This document shows, in pieces, positions 54,384-64,000 of a DNA stretch of 64,000 nt (its first letter is position 1; every line of letters begins with the position of its first letter). The notes beneath the pieces were generated by a model that saw only the letters and a list, made by a program, of their open reading frames with translations, did not search any database and had not been told where the DNA came from. The stretch lies in contig NZ_CP038273.1 of assembly GCF_004571175.1 (NCBI RefSeq), positions 1,054,001 to 1,118,000 on the forward strand. The letters run 5' to 3'. Both the position numbers and the translations under genes were made by a program. This DNA comes from Legionella israelensis (lineage in GTDB: Bacteria; Pseudomonadota; Gammaproteobacteria; Legionellales; Legionellaceae).

Positions 54384-55733
54384 TTACAATCCCTTCACCA
54401 GTGAGGTAAAGACCTCACCCCGATGGTTGAAATCTCTGAACATATCAAAACTTGCACAGGCCGGCGACAGCAGGACAACATCGCCAGGTTTACTATGCTG
54501 TTGAGCCAAGCTGATGGCTTCACTCATAGAATAAGCTCGCAAAACAGGCAAGCGTTCATCCATTGCGAGAGCGATTTTTTCTGCATCTTCTCCCATAAGA
54601 ACTGCTGTACGAACGTATTTCATGAGTACAGGATTAAGTTCGCTGAAATCGGCACCCTTGCCCTGCCCGCCAGCTATCAGGATGATTTTTCCTGAAATAG
54701 CCCCCCCTACACCGGAAACAGCAGCTATGGTGGCGCCAATATTGGTTCCTTTTGAGTCGTTAATCCACTCCACCCCATCCCGTGTTCTTACCCATTGGCA
54801 ACGATGGGGCAGACCAGTGAAGGTTTTCAGGACATCCACCATGTGTGTGACTGAAATACCGATGGTTTCAGCGAGAGCACAAGCAGCCAAAGCATTTAAC
54901 CAGTTATGCACACCCTTGATAGCTAATTGATCCACCGCCAATATCTTATGCTCGCCTCTGGATAAAAAGGTCATTCCTGCATCATAACGCAACCCCCAAT
55001 GATCTTCTTCCGGGACACCTGCTCCATAAGTCACTGTTTTATAATCTTCACTTATCAACTCCCCGGAAACTGGCGTGGTATGTTTATCATCACGATTATA
55101 AACAAGGGTTTTTGCCTTACGGTAAATGCGCTGTTTGGCAGCTTTATAATGGTCAAACGAGTGGTGTCTGTCGAGATGATCGGGACTGATATTTAAAATG
55201 GCGGCACCAACAGGCCTTAAAGAATAAGTCAATTCCAGCTGAAAACTGGATAATTCCAAAACCCAAACATCATACTCTTGTCCATCATCCAGCAAATCCA
55301 ACACGGGCAAGCCGATATTGCCGGCGACAGCGGCACAGCGTCCGGCTGCTTTTGTCATTTCCCCCACCAAAGTAGTCACAGTTGACTTGCCGTTCGTTCC
55401 AGTAATGGCAATGACATCGCTGCTTATTTCTTTAGCTAGACATTCAATATCGCCATACACAGCAACGCCTTCAAGCGACGCTCGCTTGAAAATCTCCGCA
55501 TCAAGAGGGATGCCGGGACTGGTAATGACCGCTTTCAGGAGTTTTATCTGATCACTGGGAAAATGCTGAAGATAAACAGGGGTATTTGGAAATACCTGCA
55601 GAAAATCAGCCAGTGTGGGCGGCTTTTCCCTTGTATCGAATATGGCAAAATCGAGATTTCGCCGTCTTAAATAGCGTGCTATGGAAAATCCTGTCTGCCC
55701 CAAGCCTGCAATAAGATAAAATGACCGGCTCAT
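54384..55733 (-). CDS. murD: UDP-N-acetylmuramoylalanine--D-glutamate ligase
   Basis: 449 aa. Adds D-Glu to UDP-MurNAc-L-Ala. Motifs: LIAGLGQTGFSIARYL, VIAITGTNGKSTVTTLVGEM (P-loop), AGNIGLPVLD, LELSSFQLE, LNISPDHLDRH, NWLNALAACALAE and the C-terminal WINDSKGTN and LSPACASFDMFRDFNHRG. Complete. MraY ends 13 bp upstream. Confidence 0.98.
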   Translation of the reverse strand: MSRSFYLIAGLGQTGFSIARYLRRRNLDFAIFDTREKPPTLADFLQVFPNTPVYLQHFPSDQIKLLKAVITSPGIPLDAEIFKRASLEGVAVYGDIECLAKEISSDVIAITGTNGKSTVTTLVGEMTKAAGRCAAVAGNIGLPVLDLLDDGQEYDVWVLELSSFQLELTYSLRPVGAAILNISPDHLDRHHSFDHYKAAKQRIYRKAKTLVYNRDDKHTTPVSGELISEDYKTVTYGAGVPEEDHWGLRYDAGMTFLSRGEHKILAVDQLAIKGVHNWLNALAACALAETIGISVTHMVDVLKTFTGLPHRCQWVRTRDGVEWINDSKGTNIGATIAAVSGVGGAISGKIILIAGGQGKGADFSELNPVLMKYVRTAVLMGEDAEKIALAMDERLPVLRAYSMSEAISLAQQHSKPGDVVLLSPACASFDMFRDFNHRGEVFTSLVKGL

Positions 55734-55746
55734 AATGGTATCCGAA

Positions 55747-56832
55747 TTATCGTAATTTTAAGGTAGCAAGACCACATAAAACAAAAATAACCGTCATGAT
55801 CCAAAAACGAACAATCACTTTTGGTTCAGGCCAGCCTTTTAATTCAAAATGATGATGTAAAGGAGCCATACGAAATAGGCGTTTTCCCCCTGTATATTTA
55901 AAATAAGCTACTTGTAAAATGACAGAAATGGTTTCTATAACAAACAGACCGCCCATGATCAATAAAGCCAGTTCCTGACGCACGATAACGGCAACAACAC
56001 CCAAAGCGGCACCGAGAGATAAAGAACCAACATCCCCCATAAAGACCTGTGCAGGATAAGAATTGTACCACAAAAATCCGAGGCCGGCGCCTACAATCGA
56101 TGAACAGAAAATGGTTAGCTCACCGATATCAGGAACAAAAGGAATAGCAAGGTAGTGGGCATAAATAACATTGCTTGAAGCATAGGCAAATATTCCTAAA
56201 GCTCCCGCAACCATAATGATGGGCACAATCGCCAGTCCATCAAGTCCATCGGTCAGATTAACCGCATTGGAGCTACCTACAATGACAAAATAAGCCAAAA
56301 AGGGAAACAGCCAACCCAGAGCAAAAGTGGTATTTTTAAAAAAAGGCACAATCAATTGCGTATGCACAGGCAGAGAAGCGGTGAAGAACAAATAAAAAGC
56401 TGCTATTAATGCGATAACCGACTGCCAGAAATATTTCCAGCGGCCTGGAAGTCCTTTGCTGTTTTTAAGAATCAGTTTTCGATAATCATCAATGGAGCCG
56501 ACCAAACCGAATATCAGCGTCACCAGCAAAACCAACCAGAGACTGGCTTGTCGTAAATCCCCCCAAAACAGGCAGCTTACCGTGATGCCTAATAAAATCA
56601 ACAGGCCACCCATCGTTGGCGTTCCCGCCTTAGATAAGTGCGTTTGCGGACCATCATTTCTAACCATTTGACCTACTCGCAGTCCTTTCAACCAACGTAT
56701 CATGAAAGGCCCGCAAAACAGGCTGACCAACAACGCGGTCAATGCAGCAAGGATTGATCGAAACGTCAGATATTGAAATACTCTGAACGCATGATAATGT
56801 CCCTGAAATAGCTGCGTCAGCCAATAGAGCAT
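55747..56832 (-). CDS. mraY: phospho-N-acetylmuramoyl-pentapeptide transferase
   Basis: 361 aa with ten membrane helices. Makes lipid I from UDP-MurNAc-pentapeptide and undecaprenyl phosphate. Motifs: [13 protein letters not shown], the Asp pair in [36 protein letters not shown] and the His motif [13 protein letters not shown]. It has a strong ribosome site (GAGGAAAAATAAAT-ATG). A 150-bp gap to murF has no gene. Confidence 0.98.
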   Translation of the reverse strand: MLYWLTQLFQGHYHAFRVFQYLTFRSILAALTALLVSLFCGPFMIRWLKGLRVGQMVRNDGPQTHLSKAGTPTMGGLLILLGITVSCLFWGDLRQASLWLVLLVTLIFGLVGSIDDYRKLILKNSKGLPGRWKYFWQSVIALIAAFYLFFTASLPVHTQLIVPFFKNTTFALGWLFPFLAYFVIVGSSNAVNLTDGLDGLAIVPIIMVAGALGIFAYASSNVIYAHYLAIPFVPDIGELTIFCSSIVGAGLGFLWYNSYPAQVFMGDVGSLSLGAALGVVAVIVRQELALLIMGGLFVIETISVILQVAYFKYTGGKRLFRMAPLHHHFELKGWPEPKVIVRFWIMTVIFVLCGLATLKLR

Positions 56833-56982
56833 ATTTATTTTTCCTCAGAAATTAATATAAGAACAAAAAATCACCAAGCATACCATAACAGAAAGCATCT
56901 CATAAATCCTGAAATGACAAAATACCTGCGTTCTGAGTACCGAATAATTTACTCAGGGCTCCCTGGGTTCGCTAAATCAAGT

Positions 56983-58338
56983 TCAAAAACGGGAATTCGA
57001 ATGAGATGCGTGGTCAATCAACTGGCGAACCACATTTTCCATAGCACTGGAACGTGATCCTTTAATCAGGACAGTCGTTTCTTCATCAAGTTCATTAAGT
57101 AAATCAGAAATCAATTCCTCCTGATTTGAATAATGCTGCCCTGGTCCGGTAAATGCCTTTCTTGTGAATGCACTGTAATTACCATAAGTAAAGACCTTAT
57201 CAATACCCAGTTGGCGGGCAGCGGTGCCCACCTCTTCATGGTGAGCCTCCGCCCACTGACCCAGTTCGCCCATATCGCCAAAAACAAAAATTCGCTTACT
57301 TTTTCGGGCAGCCAGTACGGACAATGCAGTCAGCGTGGAGCGCAAATTAGCATTATAGGTATCATCAATAACAAGAGCATTGTTTTTTCCGGTCAAATAA
57401 GTCATCCGGCCAGACACTCCACGAAACTGTTGCAAGCCCCTGGCAATGTCTTGGGATGAAAGTCCGACAGCATGACAGCAGGCCGCTGCTGCCAAAGCGT
57501 TATGGACATTATGCTCACCTGAAACGTTCAACTTAACGTCAATTGTATCGCCGGGTAATATCAATGAAAACAAAGGGATACCATCTTCGTTAAAACGAAG
57601 ATGGCGTACATAAACATCAGCAGCTTTAGTCAATGAAAAACGAAGAACTTTTTTACCCTTTAATGATTCATCCCAAAAATGGGAATAATCATCGTCATCG
57701 TTCACAACAGCCGTCCCCCCAGGCTTCAAGCCCCGATAAATTTCACCTTTAGCACGCGCCACTCCCGCTACTGAGCCAAACCCTTCAATGTGCGCAGGCG
57801 CAATATTGTTGATAAGTGCAACATCGGGAGAGACAATACTGACCGTATGGGCAATTTCACCTGCATGATTCGCTCCCAGTTCAAAAACGGCATAACGATG
57901 TGAGGCATTTAATCTCAGCACAGATAAAGGCACACCGATATGATTGTTCAAATTGCCTTTTGTAGCCAGTGATGGGGAAGGTAAAATGGCTGCAATCATT
58001 TCTTTTACACTTGTTTTACCATTACTGCCAGTTAATGCAATCACAGGACCTTTCAGAATCCGGCGATGCTCCTTGGCAAGTTCCACCAGACTTTGTAAGG
58101 GATCATCCACTATCAACTGGGGTATGGAAAGCCCTTCAACGGCTTTTCTGCACAACACGGCTGAAGCGCCCTTATTGACTGCCTCAGAGATGAAATCCTG
58201 GCCATCAAAAGTCGCTCCCTTTATGGCAACAAACAATTCTCCAGGACAAAGTTGACGCGTATCAATAGAAAACCCTCTGATTTCAATATCCTGAGAGTGG
58301 GGTAGAGATAAACATTTAGATATTTGGGTAAGGTTCAT
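56983..58338 (-). CDS. murF: UDP-N-acetylmuramoyl-tripeptide--D-alanyl-D-alanine ligase
   Basis: 451 aa. Adds D-Ala-D-Ala to complete the cytoplasmic precursor. Motifs: FSIDTRQLCPGELFVAIKG (uridine domain), VIALTGSNGKTSVKEMIAAI (P-loop), NLNNHIGVPLSVL, FELGANHAGEI, INNIAPAHIEGFGS, HNVHNALAAAACC and VIDDTYNAN. zipA lies 68 bp upstream. murE, ftsI, ftsL and mraZ/W are not in the window. Confidence 0.97.
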   Translation of the reverse strand: MNLTQISKCLSLPHSQDIEIRGFSIDTRQLCPGELFVAIKGATFDGQDFISEAVNKGASAVLCRKAVEGLSIPQLIVDDPLQSLVELAKEHRRILKGPVIALTGSNGKTSVKEMIAAILPSPSLATKGNLNNHIGVPLSVLRLNASHRYAVFELGANHAGEIAHTVSIVSPDVALINNIAPAHIEGFGSVAGVARAKGEIYRGLKPGGTAVVNDDDDYSHFWDESLKGKKVLRFSLTKAADVYVRHLRFNEDGIPLFSLILPGDTIDVKLNVSGEHNVHNALAAAACCHAVGLSSQDIARGLQQFRGVSGRMTYLTGKNNALVIDDTYNANLRSTLTALSVLAARKSKRIFVFGDMGELGQWAEAHHEEVGTAARQLGIDKVFTYGNYSAFTRKAFTGPGQHYSNQEELISDLLNELDEETTVLIKGSRSSAMENVVRQLIDHASHSNSRF

Positions 58339-58406
58339 GATAGATAGCTTTAAAATCCGAACAGGGGTTTGTATAATTTTAGCAGCAAGAACTTATTAAA
58401 ACACCA

Positions 58407-59186
58407 TTACTCCTCGGACAAATTTAATCTTCTGTAATATCCTGCAATACCTTCTTCCGTTAAGGGTTTGCGTTGCTCATCCAAAAGATAACAATCCAGC
58501 TCTTCACGTAACTGCTGCGCCGTCTCCAGCATGATGGAGAAACGCTCTTCATCGATGCTCGGATTATTTGAAGTCTGCATAAACAAACAGAGTCCTCGCA
58601 CACTGAAAGCGCCTATATTCTGCATGTCAAATGTACCGGACTCGGTTGCTGCGGCCAGACTGCAAAAAACAGTCCCTTGGCCATTGGGTGACTGATGACG
58701 ATGAAATAACTGGCCTTCCCCATAACGTAAGCCTGCAGTAAGAAGCGTTTGCAACAATTCATAACCGGCAAATTGGCGATTATTCTTTGCCAATAAAAAT
58801 AACATCAGGGAATTTCTGGAATCATGTTCTTTTTTCGCTACAACTGAAGTGTTCTCTCTCATCTGAGCGGCTGAAGACACAGATTGCGACAAAGGATTGG
58901 CCTCATCTTTTTTATTCATCAGTTCTGCAGACCGTTGCTGAATAGATAGCTTCGGTTTGCTGTCCCTTTCTTTCTGAAACTGCTTTTCAAGATCATCAAT
59001 ATGTTTTGACTCAATCTTACGAACGGAAATAATATCGTCCTGTACCCTTGACTCTACAACTCCAGGAGAGGGTGGATAATCATTAAATTTCAATCTCTGG
59101 TGCCTGGACTTCATGACTCGGATGATGGCCACGATCACCCCGATCAGTAAAAGCAAGTTAATCATTAGACTCCAATTTGCCTGCAT
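58407..59186 (-). CDS. zipA: cell-division protein ZipA
   Basis: 259 aa. ZipA layout: an N-terminal membrane helix facing out-to-in (about 7-25), a charged and Gln/Ser-rich linker (about 27-125), and a C-terminal FtsZ-binding domain (about 126-255; MLFLLAKNNRQFAGYELLQTLL, GLRYGEGQLFHRHQ, FDMQNIGAFSVRGLCLFMQ). It tethers the Z-ring to the membrane. It follows smc by 3 bp, so the two are co-expressed; placing zipA directly in the murF gene line is notable. Confidence 0.93.
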   Translation of the reverse strand: MQANWSLMINLLLLIGVIVAIIRVMKSRHQRLKFNDYPPSPGVVESRVQDDIISVRKIESKHIDDLEKQFQKERDSKPKLSIQQRSAELMNKKDEANPLSQSVSSAAQMRENTSVVAKKEHDSRNSLMLFLLAKNNRQFAGYELLQTLLTAGLRYGEGQLFHRHQSPNGQGTVFCSLAAATESGTFDMQNIGAFSVRGLCLFMQTSNNPSIDEERFSIMLETAQQLREELDCYLLDEQRKPLTEEGIAGYYRRLNLSEE

Positions 59187-59189
59187 GGT

Positions 59190-62100
59190 TCACTCCATTG
59201 TCAAAGCTTGTTGCACATCCACGGCAACTAAACGGGAAACGCCCGGCTCTCGCATCGTTACCCCAATTAAATGATCCGCCAACTCCATTGTGATCTTATT
59301 ATGCGTAATAAACAAGAACTGAATATATTCTGACATTTCTTTCACCAAATCACAAAAACGACCAATATTTACATCATCCAAAGGCGCATCAACCTCATCC
59401 AGCATGCAAAAAGGAGATGGATTAAGCTGAAAAATAGCAAAAACCAATGCCACGGCTGTCATGGCTTTCTCTCCTCCCGACAACAAATGAATGGTTGAAT
59501 TTCGTTTGCCGGGCGGCTGAGCCATAACCACAATGCCCGCTTCCAAGAGGTTATCACAGGTTAATTCCAACTGGGCTTTACCCCCACCAAAAAGCCTGGG
59601 AAAAAGCGATTTAAAGGAGCGGTTAACTTCTTCAAATGTGGTTTCAAGCCGTTGACAGATTTCCTTGTCCATTTTACGGATAGCCTGCTCGAGACTGCTC
59701 AAAGCTTCCATCAGGTCATCATATTGCTCATCCAGTAGAGACTTGCGCTCAGACTGTGTTGCATATTCCTCAATGGCAGCCAGATTAATGGCGCCGAGAC
59801 GCTTTATACGATCCACCAAACTCAGCAGTTCCTCTTCCTTATCCTTCTGACTCATGTGGGCAGGAAGCGTCGATATGAGTTCCTCTATACAGAAGCCCGA
59901 TTCATTCAATGACTCAATAAAAGCGCCTGCTTTAACCACCAAAGCCTGCTCCTCCATCCGACTCTGCTCAATTTGTTCTCTGACTGTTCCGCCTTCTTTC
60001 TCTTTCTGCCTTAACCATTGCTCCATCTCATCCAGACGAGCATTCAGCTCTGCCACATTCTCTTGGCTAATTTGCAATTTATGCTCCATCTGTCGATGTT
60101 GTCTAAGTTTAAACTTCAGTTCATCGTCCAATGCTTCATTGGGTGTATTAAATTCCTGCTCTTGTTCCTCAAGCTTTTGCAGACGCTTCTTTAATACCTC
60201 GATTCGTTCCTGCTCTCTTTTTCCACTTTCTTCAAACTGCTGGATGCGTATGTTTACCTCATCACACTCACGCTCAGTCTGATGCAGTTGCCATCGTGTG
60301 GCCTCTAGCTCTTGCTGCATCGTCTTTATATCCTCAATGCTGAATGCCTGATCCATCTGGATTTGCTTTTCCTTCAGCGCGGCAATCTTAGCTTCTGCCA
60401 ATTCTTTTTGTTCTTGCAAAAGAACCTGGGCTTCTACAACATCCTGCAGATTTTGCTTCAACTCTTCCGTTTCTTCCTCCACAGCATGCAAATGCTCACT
60501 TTGCTGAGTTATGCGCATTTGCAAGGTATTAAAGGCTGCATCAAGCTCACGCATCTGTTCATTTATTTTTGCCAAGGTGCATTGCTGCTGCTCTTTTTCT
60601 TTTATTTTTTCCGCTAGAGAAGCCGTTATTTGATCACGTTGCTGACGCCATTTTTCAAGGCTATGCTGATGGTGAGATAAAGTCTTTTCCAATTCAACGA
60701 TTCTTTGCTGACGGGCAAGCAGACTTGATTGATCTTCCTGCCTCGTTGAGGGTATACGCAACCATCCTTTGCCAAACCAGGCGCCTTCTCTGGTGATAAC
60801 TGATTCATCGTCTTCTAAACCGGAGAGCAAAACCATAGCCTCAGAAATGTTCTCGGCTATAAAAACCGACTCCAGTCGAATCATGAAGGCAGGCAACAAA
60901 CCGCCTTCTATCTTATCAGCCAATCGAAATCTGTCTTTTATTTTGTCAGAACGGGGCCTGAAAGTAATGGCATTTCCCGTAAAAGAGCAGACATTTTCAT
61001 CAGTAAAAAATACGTCTGTCAAAGAGTCCAGTGTGACTGCCTGTAGCATATCCTGCAAAACCACTTCACAGGCCCACTGCCATTGAGGGTCTACCTTAAG
61101 GCAATTCAAAAGAAGCGGCCGCTCATTCCAGGGAGCTGGAATAGAATGGTGAGAAACAGCAGCCTTTTGACTGGCCACCAATGCTGAATGCTCCGTATTG
61201 CAGTTTTGGTAGTCATCATAAGTTTTGTTGATTTGCTGTTCTGTATGCCTCAGCTGCTCTTTAAACTGGCCTTCTGATTCATTAATCTGCTTAAGTTCAT
61301 CAAGCTCAGTTTGCTGTTGTTGAAAAATTTGTACCTTTTGTTGTTCTATCCCTTGCTGTTCTGCTGTCAGATCTTCTATGGTTAATGACTGTTTTTCAGT
61401 CTCTAATTTCTCCAAACGAAGCAGATAATGCTGCTGTTGTTGCAATTGATGTTCCATTTTCAGTTCACTGCTTTGCTTTTTGCTCTGCCAGTCATTGAGT
61501 TCTGAATGCAATTGCTGCAAATCTTTCTGCCATTGTACCTGCCGCTGATTTTTTTCGTTAACTTTTTCTTGCTGCTCAAGGAAACGGCCATAAAGCTCAT
61601 CTCTCTTTCCTTTAAGCCATTCTACCCGCTTGCAGCTGGCTTGTAATTCCTCTTGATCCTTGGCCAATTGTTCTTCAGCTTTCTTTAAATCATGGCGGAT
61701 TTGTTGACTGTCATCTTCATAGCGCTTTTTCTCACGCTGTCTTTGAAGAATATTTTCTTCCAGACGAGCGATGTCGGTGGCCAGCTGATAATAATGGGTT
61801 TGAATCTGTTGATAGCCTTCATTGGCTTTATGCAATTCCTCTGTGAGAAGCGTTCTTTTTTTAAAGGCTTTGGCTATATCACTCTGACAGGCTTCATACT
61901 CCAATGACAAACTTTGAAGTCTCTGGGCTTTTATTTTTTGAGCCTCAGTGACTTCCCGCCACTTCAAAGCGATGATTTCAGCCCGACAACGCGCTTCTTT
62001 TTTCTTAAGAAGCGTGTAACGCTCCGCAGCTTTCGCCTGTTTTTCCAGACGCTGCAATTGCTTATCGAGCTCCTCGCGAACATCTGCCACTCGCACGAGA

Positions 62101-62669
62101 TTATCGCGTGTATGCTGAATTCTCTGCAAGCTTTCACGACGGCGTTCCTTGTATTTAGAGACGCCAGCGGCCTCTTCAAGATAAACGCGCATATCTTCAG
62201 GTCTTGCTTCAATTAAACGGGAAATCGTTCCCTGGCCAATGATGGAATACCCCCTGGCATTCGCGCCCGTTCCAAGAAAAAGATCGGTAATATCTCGTCT
62301 TCTGCAACGACTGCCGTTCAAATAATAAGACGATTCCCCATCACGGTTCACCATACGCTTGATTGAAATTTCGGCATAACTGGCGAAAGCTCCGGTTAAT
62401 CGATTTGCATTATTCTCAAAAACGAGCTCAACAAAGGCCTGTCCTACAGCTTTGCGTTGTGAAGACCCTTTGAAAATAATATCGGTCATCGCTTCGCCGC
62501 GTAAATGTTTTGCCGAGCTCTCACCCAATACCCATCGAACAGCATCAATGATGTTGGATTTACCGCAACCGTTCGGTCCAACAACAGCCACTAACTGGCC
62601 TGGAAACTGAACGGTAGTAGGCTCAACAAAAGATTTAAAACCTGCAAGCTTTAATTGTTTAAGGCGCAT
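59190..62669 (-). CDS. smc: chromosome segregation ATPase Smc
   Basis: 1159 aa, the standard length. The SMC layout: N-terminal Walker A VVGPNGCGKSNIIDAVRWVLGE, Q-loop region, two coiled-coil arms (about 170-500, 660-1000) around a hinge (about 510-650), and a C-terminal ABC head with signature HLLSGGEKAMTAVAL and Walker B FCMLDEVDAPLDD. It compacts and helps segregate the chromosome with ScpA/ScpB. A smc-zipA pairing is seen in several gammaproteobacteria with smc rather than mukB. Divergent from the second phaC. Confidence 0.97.
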   Translation of the reverse strand: MRLKQLKLAGFKSFVEPTTVQFPGQLVAVVGPNGCGKSNIIDAVRWVLGESSAKHLRGEAMTDIIFKGSSQRKAVGQAFVELVFENNANRLTGAFASYAEISIKRMVNRDGESSYYLNGSRCRRRDITDLFLGTGANARGYSIIGQGTISRLIEARPEDMRVYLEEAAGVSKYKERRRESLQRIQHTRDNLVRVADVREELDKQLQRLEKQAKAAERYTLLKKKEARCRAEIIALKWREVTEAQKIKAQRLQSLSLEYEACQSDIAKAFKKRTLLTEELHKANEGYQQIQTHYYQLATDIARLEENILQRQREKKRYEDDSQQIRHDLKKAEEQLAKDQEELQASCKRVEWLKGKRDELYGRFLEQQEKVNEKNQRQVQWQKDLQQLHSELNDWQSKKQSSELKMEHQLQQQQHYLLRLEKLETEKQSLTIEDLTAEQQGIEQQKVQIFQQQQTELDELKQINESEGQFKEQLRHTEQQINKTYDDYQNCNTEHSALVASQKAAVSHHSIPAPWNERPLLLNCLKVDPQWQWACEVVLQDMLQAVTLDSLTDVFFTDENVCSFTGNAITFRPRSDKIKDRFRLADKIEGGLLPAFMIRLESVFIAENISEAMVLLSGLEDDESVITREGAWFGKGWLRIPSTRQEDQSSLLARQQRIVELEKTLSHHQHSLEKWRQQRDQITASLAEKIKEKEQQQCTLAKINEQMRELDAAFNTLQMRITQQSEHLHAVEEETEELKQNLQDVVEAQVLLQEQKELAEAKIAALKEKQIQMDQAFSIEDIKTMQQELEATRWQLHQTERECDEVNIRIQQFEESGKREQERIEVLKKRLQKLEEQEQEFNTPNEALDDELKFKLRQHRQMEHKLQISQENVAELNARLDEMEQWLRQKEKEGGTVREQIEQSRMEEQALVVKAGAFIESLNESGFCIEELISTLPAHMSQKDKEEELLSLVDRIKRLGAINLAAIEEYATQSERKSLLDEQYDDLMEALSSLEQAIRKMDKEICQRLETTFEEVNRSFKSLFPRLFGGGKAQLELTCDNLLEAGIVVMAQPPGKRNSTIHLLSGGEKAMTAVALVFAIFQLNPSPFCMLDEVDAPLDDVNIGRFCDLVKEMSEYIQFLFITHNKITMELADHLIGVTMREPGVSRLVAVDVQQALTME

Positions 62670-62899
62670 ATAGGACAGAATAAAATTGGCAATGTTTAGG
62701 TTCTGTGAACAAAATTTTTCGAAACGCTACAGTAAAGAAGAATGCTTTATCGGATGCGCTTTTGCCGCGCTATTTCTCCTCTTGCTTCTTTGCAGCGAGT
62801 TTCAAAAGAAATCTATTGTACTCAGAAATGTAAAAAGACGCTACTGGCTCTTGAAACTCCATATCCATAATCCTATACTGGCGAACAGTTTAAGTCTTA
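62670..62899. other. upstream region of smc
   Basis: 230 bp that should hold the smc-zipA promoter. An 82-codon open frame spans 62686-62934 on the plus strand but has no ribosome site and runs into the family A element; it is taken as noise. Confidence 0.4.
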
Positions 62900-63046
62900 A
62901 CTTTGTGAAAAATTTACGAATCCACGTGGCTTGACCACGAGATCTATAAAAAGGCTAATCCTATTTATTAAAGCCCTGGAAAACACTGGACTTTGATAAA
63001 GATACTGGATGCCGCAGTGATTCGTAAGTGGAAAAATTCACAAAGT
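62900..63046. repeat. family A MITE-like element, full copy (147 bp)
   Basis: Left end ACTTTGTGAAAAATTTACGA, right end TTCGTAAG...TTCACAAAGT, an inverted pair. It contains the hairpin CGTGG-CTTGA-CCACG and shares TAAAAAGGCTAATCC and CACTGGACTTTGATAAAGAT with the copy at 34835-34984. It lies between the divergent smc and phaC genes and may contribute to the phaC promoter. Confidence 0.85.
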
Positions 63047-63107
63047 CGAGTAAATATGTACTGCCATAAATGTAATTACTTTTAACATTATTCAGCAGGA
63101 GTTAAGG

Positions 63108-64000
63108 ATGACCCAGGATCTTGAGCTTCATGATCTTATGCAATCCATTGCAAGCAAAAGTCTGAACATTATTGAGGGCATCAAAAAAAATCCCCCCCAG
63201 CTTCCTGAATTGCTTCATCAATACATTGTTCTCTTGCAGGATTTTCAATCACTCATCAGCGCTTTATTGAAAAATCCTGAAAAATTCCTGCAGATGCAAA
63301 TTGCCTATATGCAGGATGCCATTGGTCTGGCGCAAGATCAATTTCAACACTGGCTGGAAGGCAAATCAATGCCTATTCAAGATAAACGCTTCAGCAGCGA
63401 GGAATGGATTAACAATCCTTTTTTTAATCTGCTCAGTCAACATTATTTACTGGCGACAGAGCACATGAATTCGCTTCTGGAACAAGTAGATTATGGCGAT
63501 CCGCAGATAGCGAAGCGGATTCAATTCTTCACGCGCCAATATCTTGATGCATTATCTCCGGCAAACTTTCTTCATACCAACCCTCAACTTTTAGCTGAGA
63601 CCTTGCAAACCCATGGTAAAAATCTGTTAAGGGGTTTAAAGAATTTTCTATCAGATATTGAGACCGGCTCTGCACGTCTTATTATCAAAATGACGGATAC
63701 GGATGCTTTTGCCATTGGTGAAAATCTTGCAACCACTCCCGGGAAAGTCATTTATCGTAACGACATGATGGAACTTATTCAGTATTTCCCCCAAAGCACA
63801 AAAGTCAAATCCTTGCCCTTATTGATCATTCCGCCCTGGATCAATAAATATTATATTCTTGATTTAAGCCCGCAGAATTCATTGATAGGATGGCTTGTGA
63901 AACAGGGGATAACGGTTTTTGTCATTTCCTGGGTGAATCCAGATGCCAGCTATGCACAAAAAAGCTTTTACCATTATCTCAATGAAGGACCCCACACAGC
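63108..64000 (+). CDS. phaC: second class I PHA synthase (3' end beyond the window)
   Basis: At least 297 codons, open to the window edge, from the ATG at 63108 (AGGAGTTAAGG upstream). The N-terminal domain matches the phaC product at 15945: QFFTRQYLDALSPANFLHTNP, the GKVIYRNDMMELIQY segment, and LLIIPPWINKYYILDLSPQNSLIGWL, a hallmark just before the lipase box. The catalytic Cys, Asp and His are beyond the edge and cannot be checked. Paralogous synthases suggest differing substrates or granule control. Partial only because the window ends. Confidence 0.93.
   Translation, partial: MTQDLELHDLMQSIASKSLNIIEGIKKNPPQLPELLHQYIVLLQDFQSLISALLKNPEKFLQMQIAYMQDAIGLAQDQFQHWLEGKSMPIQDKRFSSEEWINNPFFNLLSQHYLLATEHMNSLLEQVDYGDPQIAKRIQFFTRQYLDALSPANFLHTNPQLLAETLQTHGKNLLRGLKNFLSDIETGSARLIIKMTDTDAFAIGENLATTPGKVIYRNDMMELIQYFPQSTKVKSLPLLIIPPWINKYYILDLSPQNSLIGWLVKQGITVFVISWVNPDASYAQKSFYHYLNEGPHT

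Noticed and set aside
62686-62934. 82-codon open reading frame on the plus strand
   Set aside because: No ribosome site, no family resemblance, and it runs into a family A repeat; a chance frame in the smc promoter region.

Overview
The window looks like chromosome of a Legionella-type gammaproteobacterium (family Legionellaceae). The clues are an AT-rich genome with a gammaproteobacterial division and cell-wall (dcw) cluster, a helCBA-type metal efflux operon, two class I PHA synthases, an orphan LuxR regulator, two GH18 chitinases, and two large proteins that look like Dot/Icm-type effectors. The genus is an inference; no rRNA, tRNA or CRISPR array was seen.

Layout. (1) 1-20.4 kb, accessory and stress region: a candidate CE-clan cysteine peptidase; an IS4-family element sitting exactly in the loop of a hairpin; the helC-helB-helA efflux operon; then small stress or metabolic genes (DUF488, PEBP-like, persulfide dioxygenase, an overlapping ATP-grasp/CocE-hydrolase pair, Hsp20, alpha/beta hydrolase, PHA synthase). 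It ends with an outer-membrane protein gene broken near its 3' end by a second copy of the same IS. Each IS copy has its own 8-bp target duplication. (2) 20.5-26 kb: two secreted GH18 chitinases, a LuxR-type regulator and an AmpG-like transporter, a plausible chitin or amino-sugar module. (3) 26-41 kb: mostly membrane and stress genes: MscS channel, spermidine-synthase-like membrane protein, an SDR-SPW-VKOR-SPW fusion, MgtE, SDR, a bacterial eRF1-like protein, an orphan ParB, a PBP4-type peptidase with an extra C-terminal region, and a DciA-like protein. (4) 41-62.7 kb: core cell-envelope cluster on the minus strand, in transcription order smc, zipA, murF, mraY, murD, ftsW, murC, murB, ddl, ftsQ, ftsA, ftsZ and then lpxC. 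murG is absent from its usual place between ftsW and murC. Two accessory genes are wedged between ftsZ and lpxC; one is a HipA/PI-kinase-like protein split by an in-frame TAA. (5) 63.1 kb to the end: a second PHA synthase, cut by the window edge.

Two families of short non-coding inverted-repeat (MITE-like) elements lie between genes: family A at 14.36, 34.84 and 62.90 kb, and family B at 22.17 and 37.32 kb. With the two identical IS copies they suggest a repeat-rich, recently rearranged genome. The observations most worth following are the putative effector peptidase, the split kinase-like gene, the IS insertion into a hairpin loop, the ATP-grasp/CocE pair, the four-part SDR/VKOR fusion and the hairpin that abuts the chitinase ribosome binding site.
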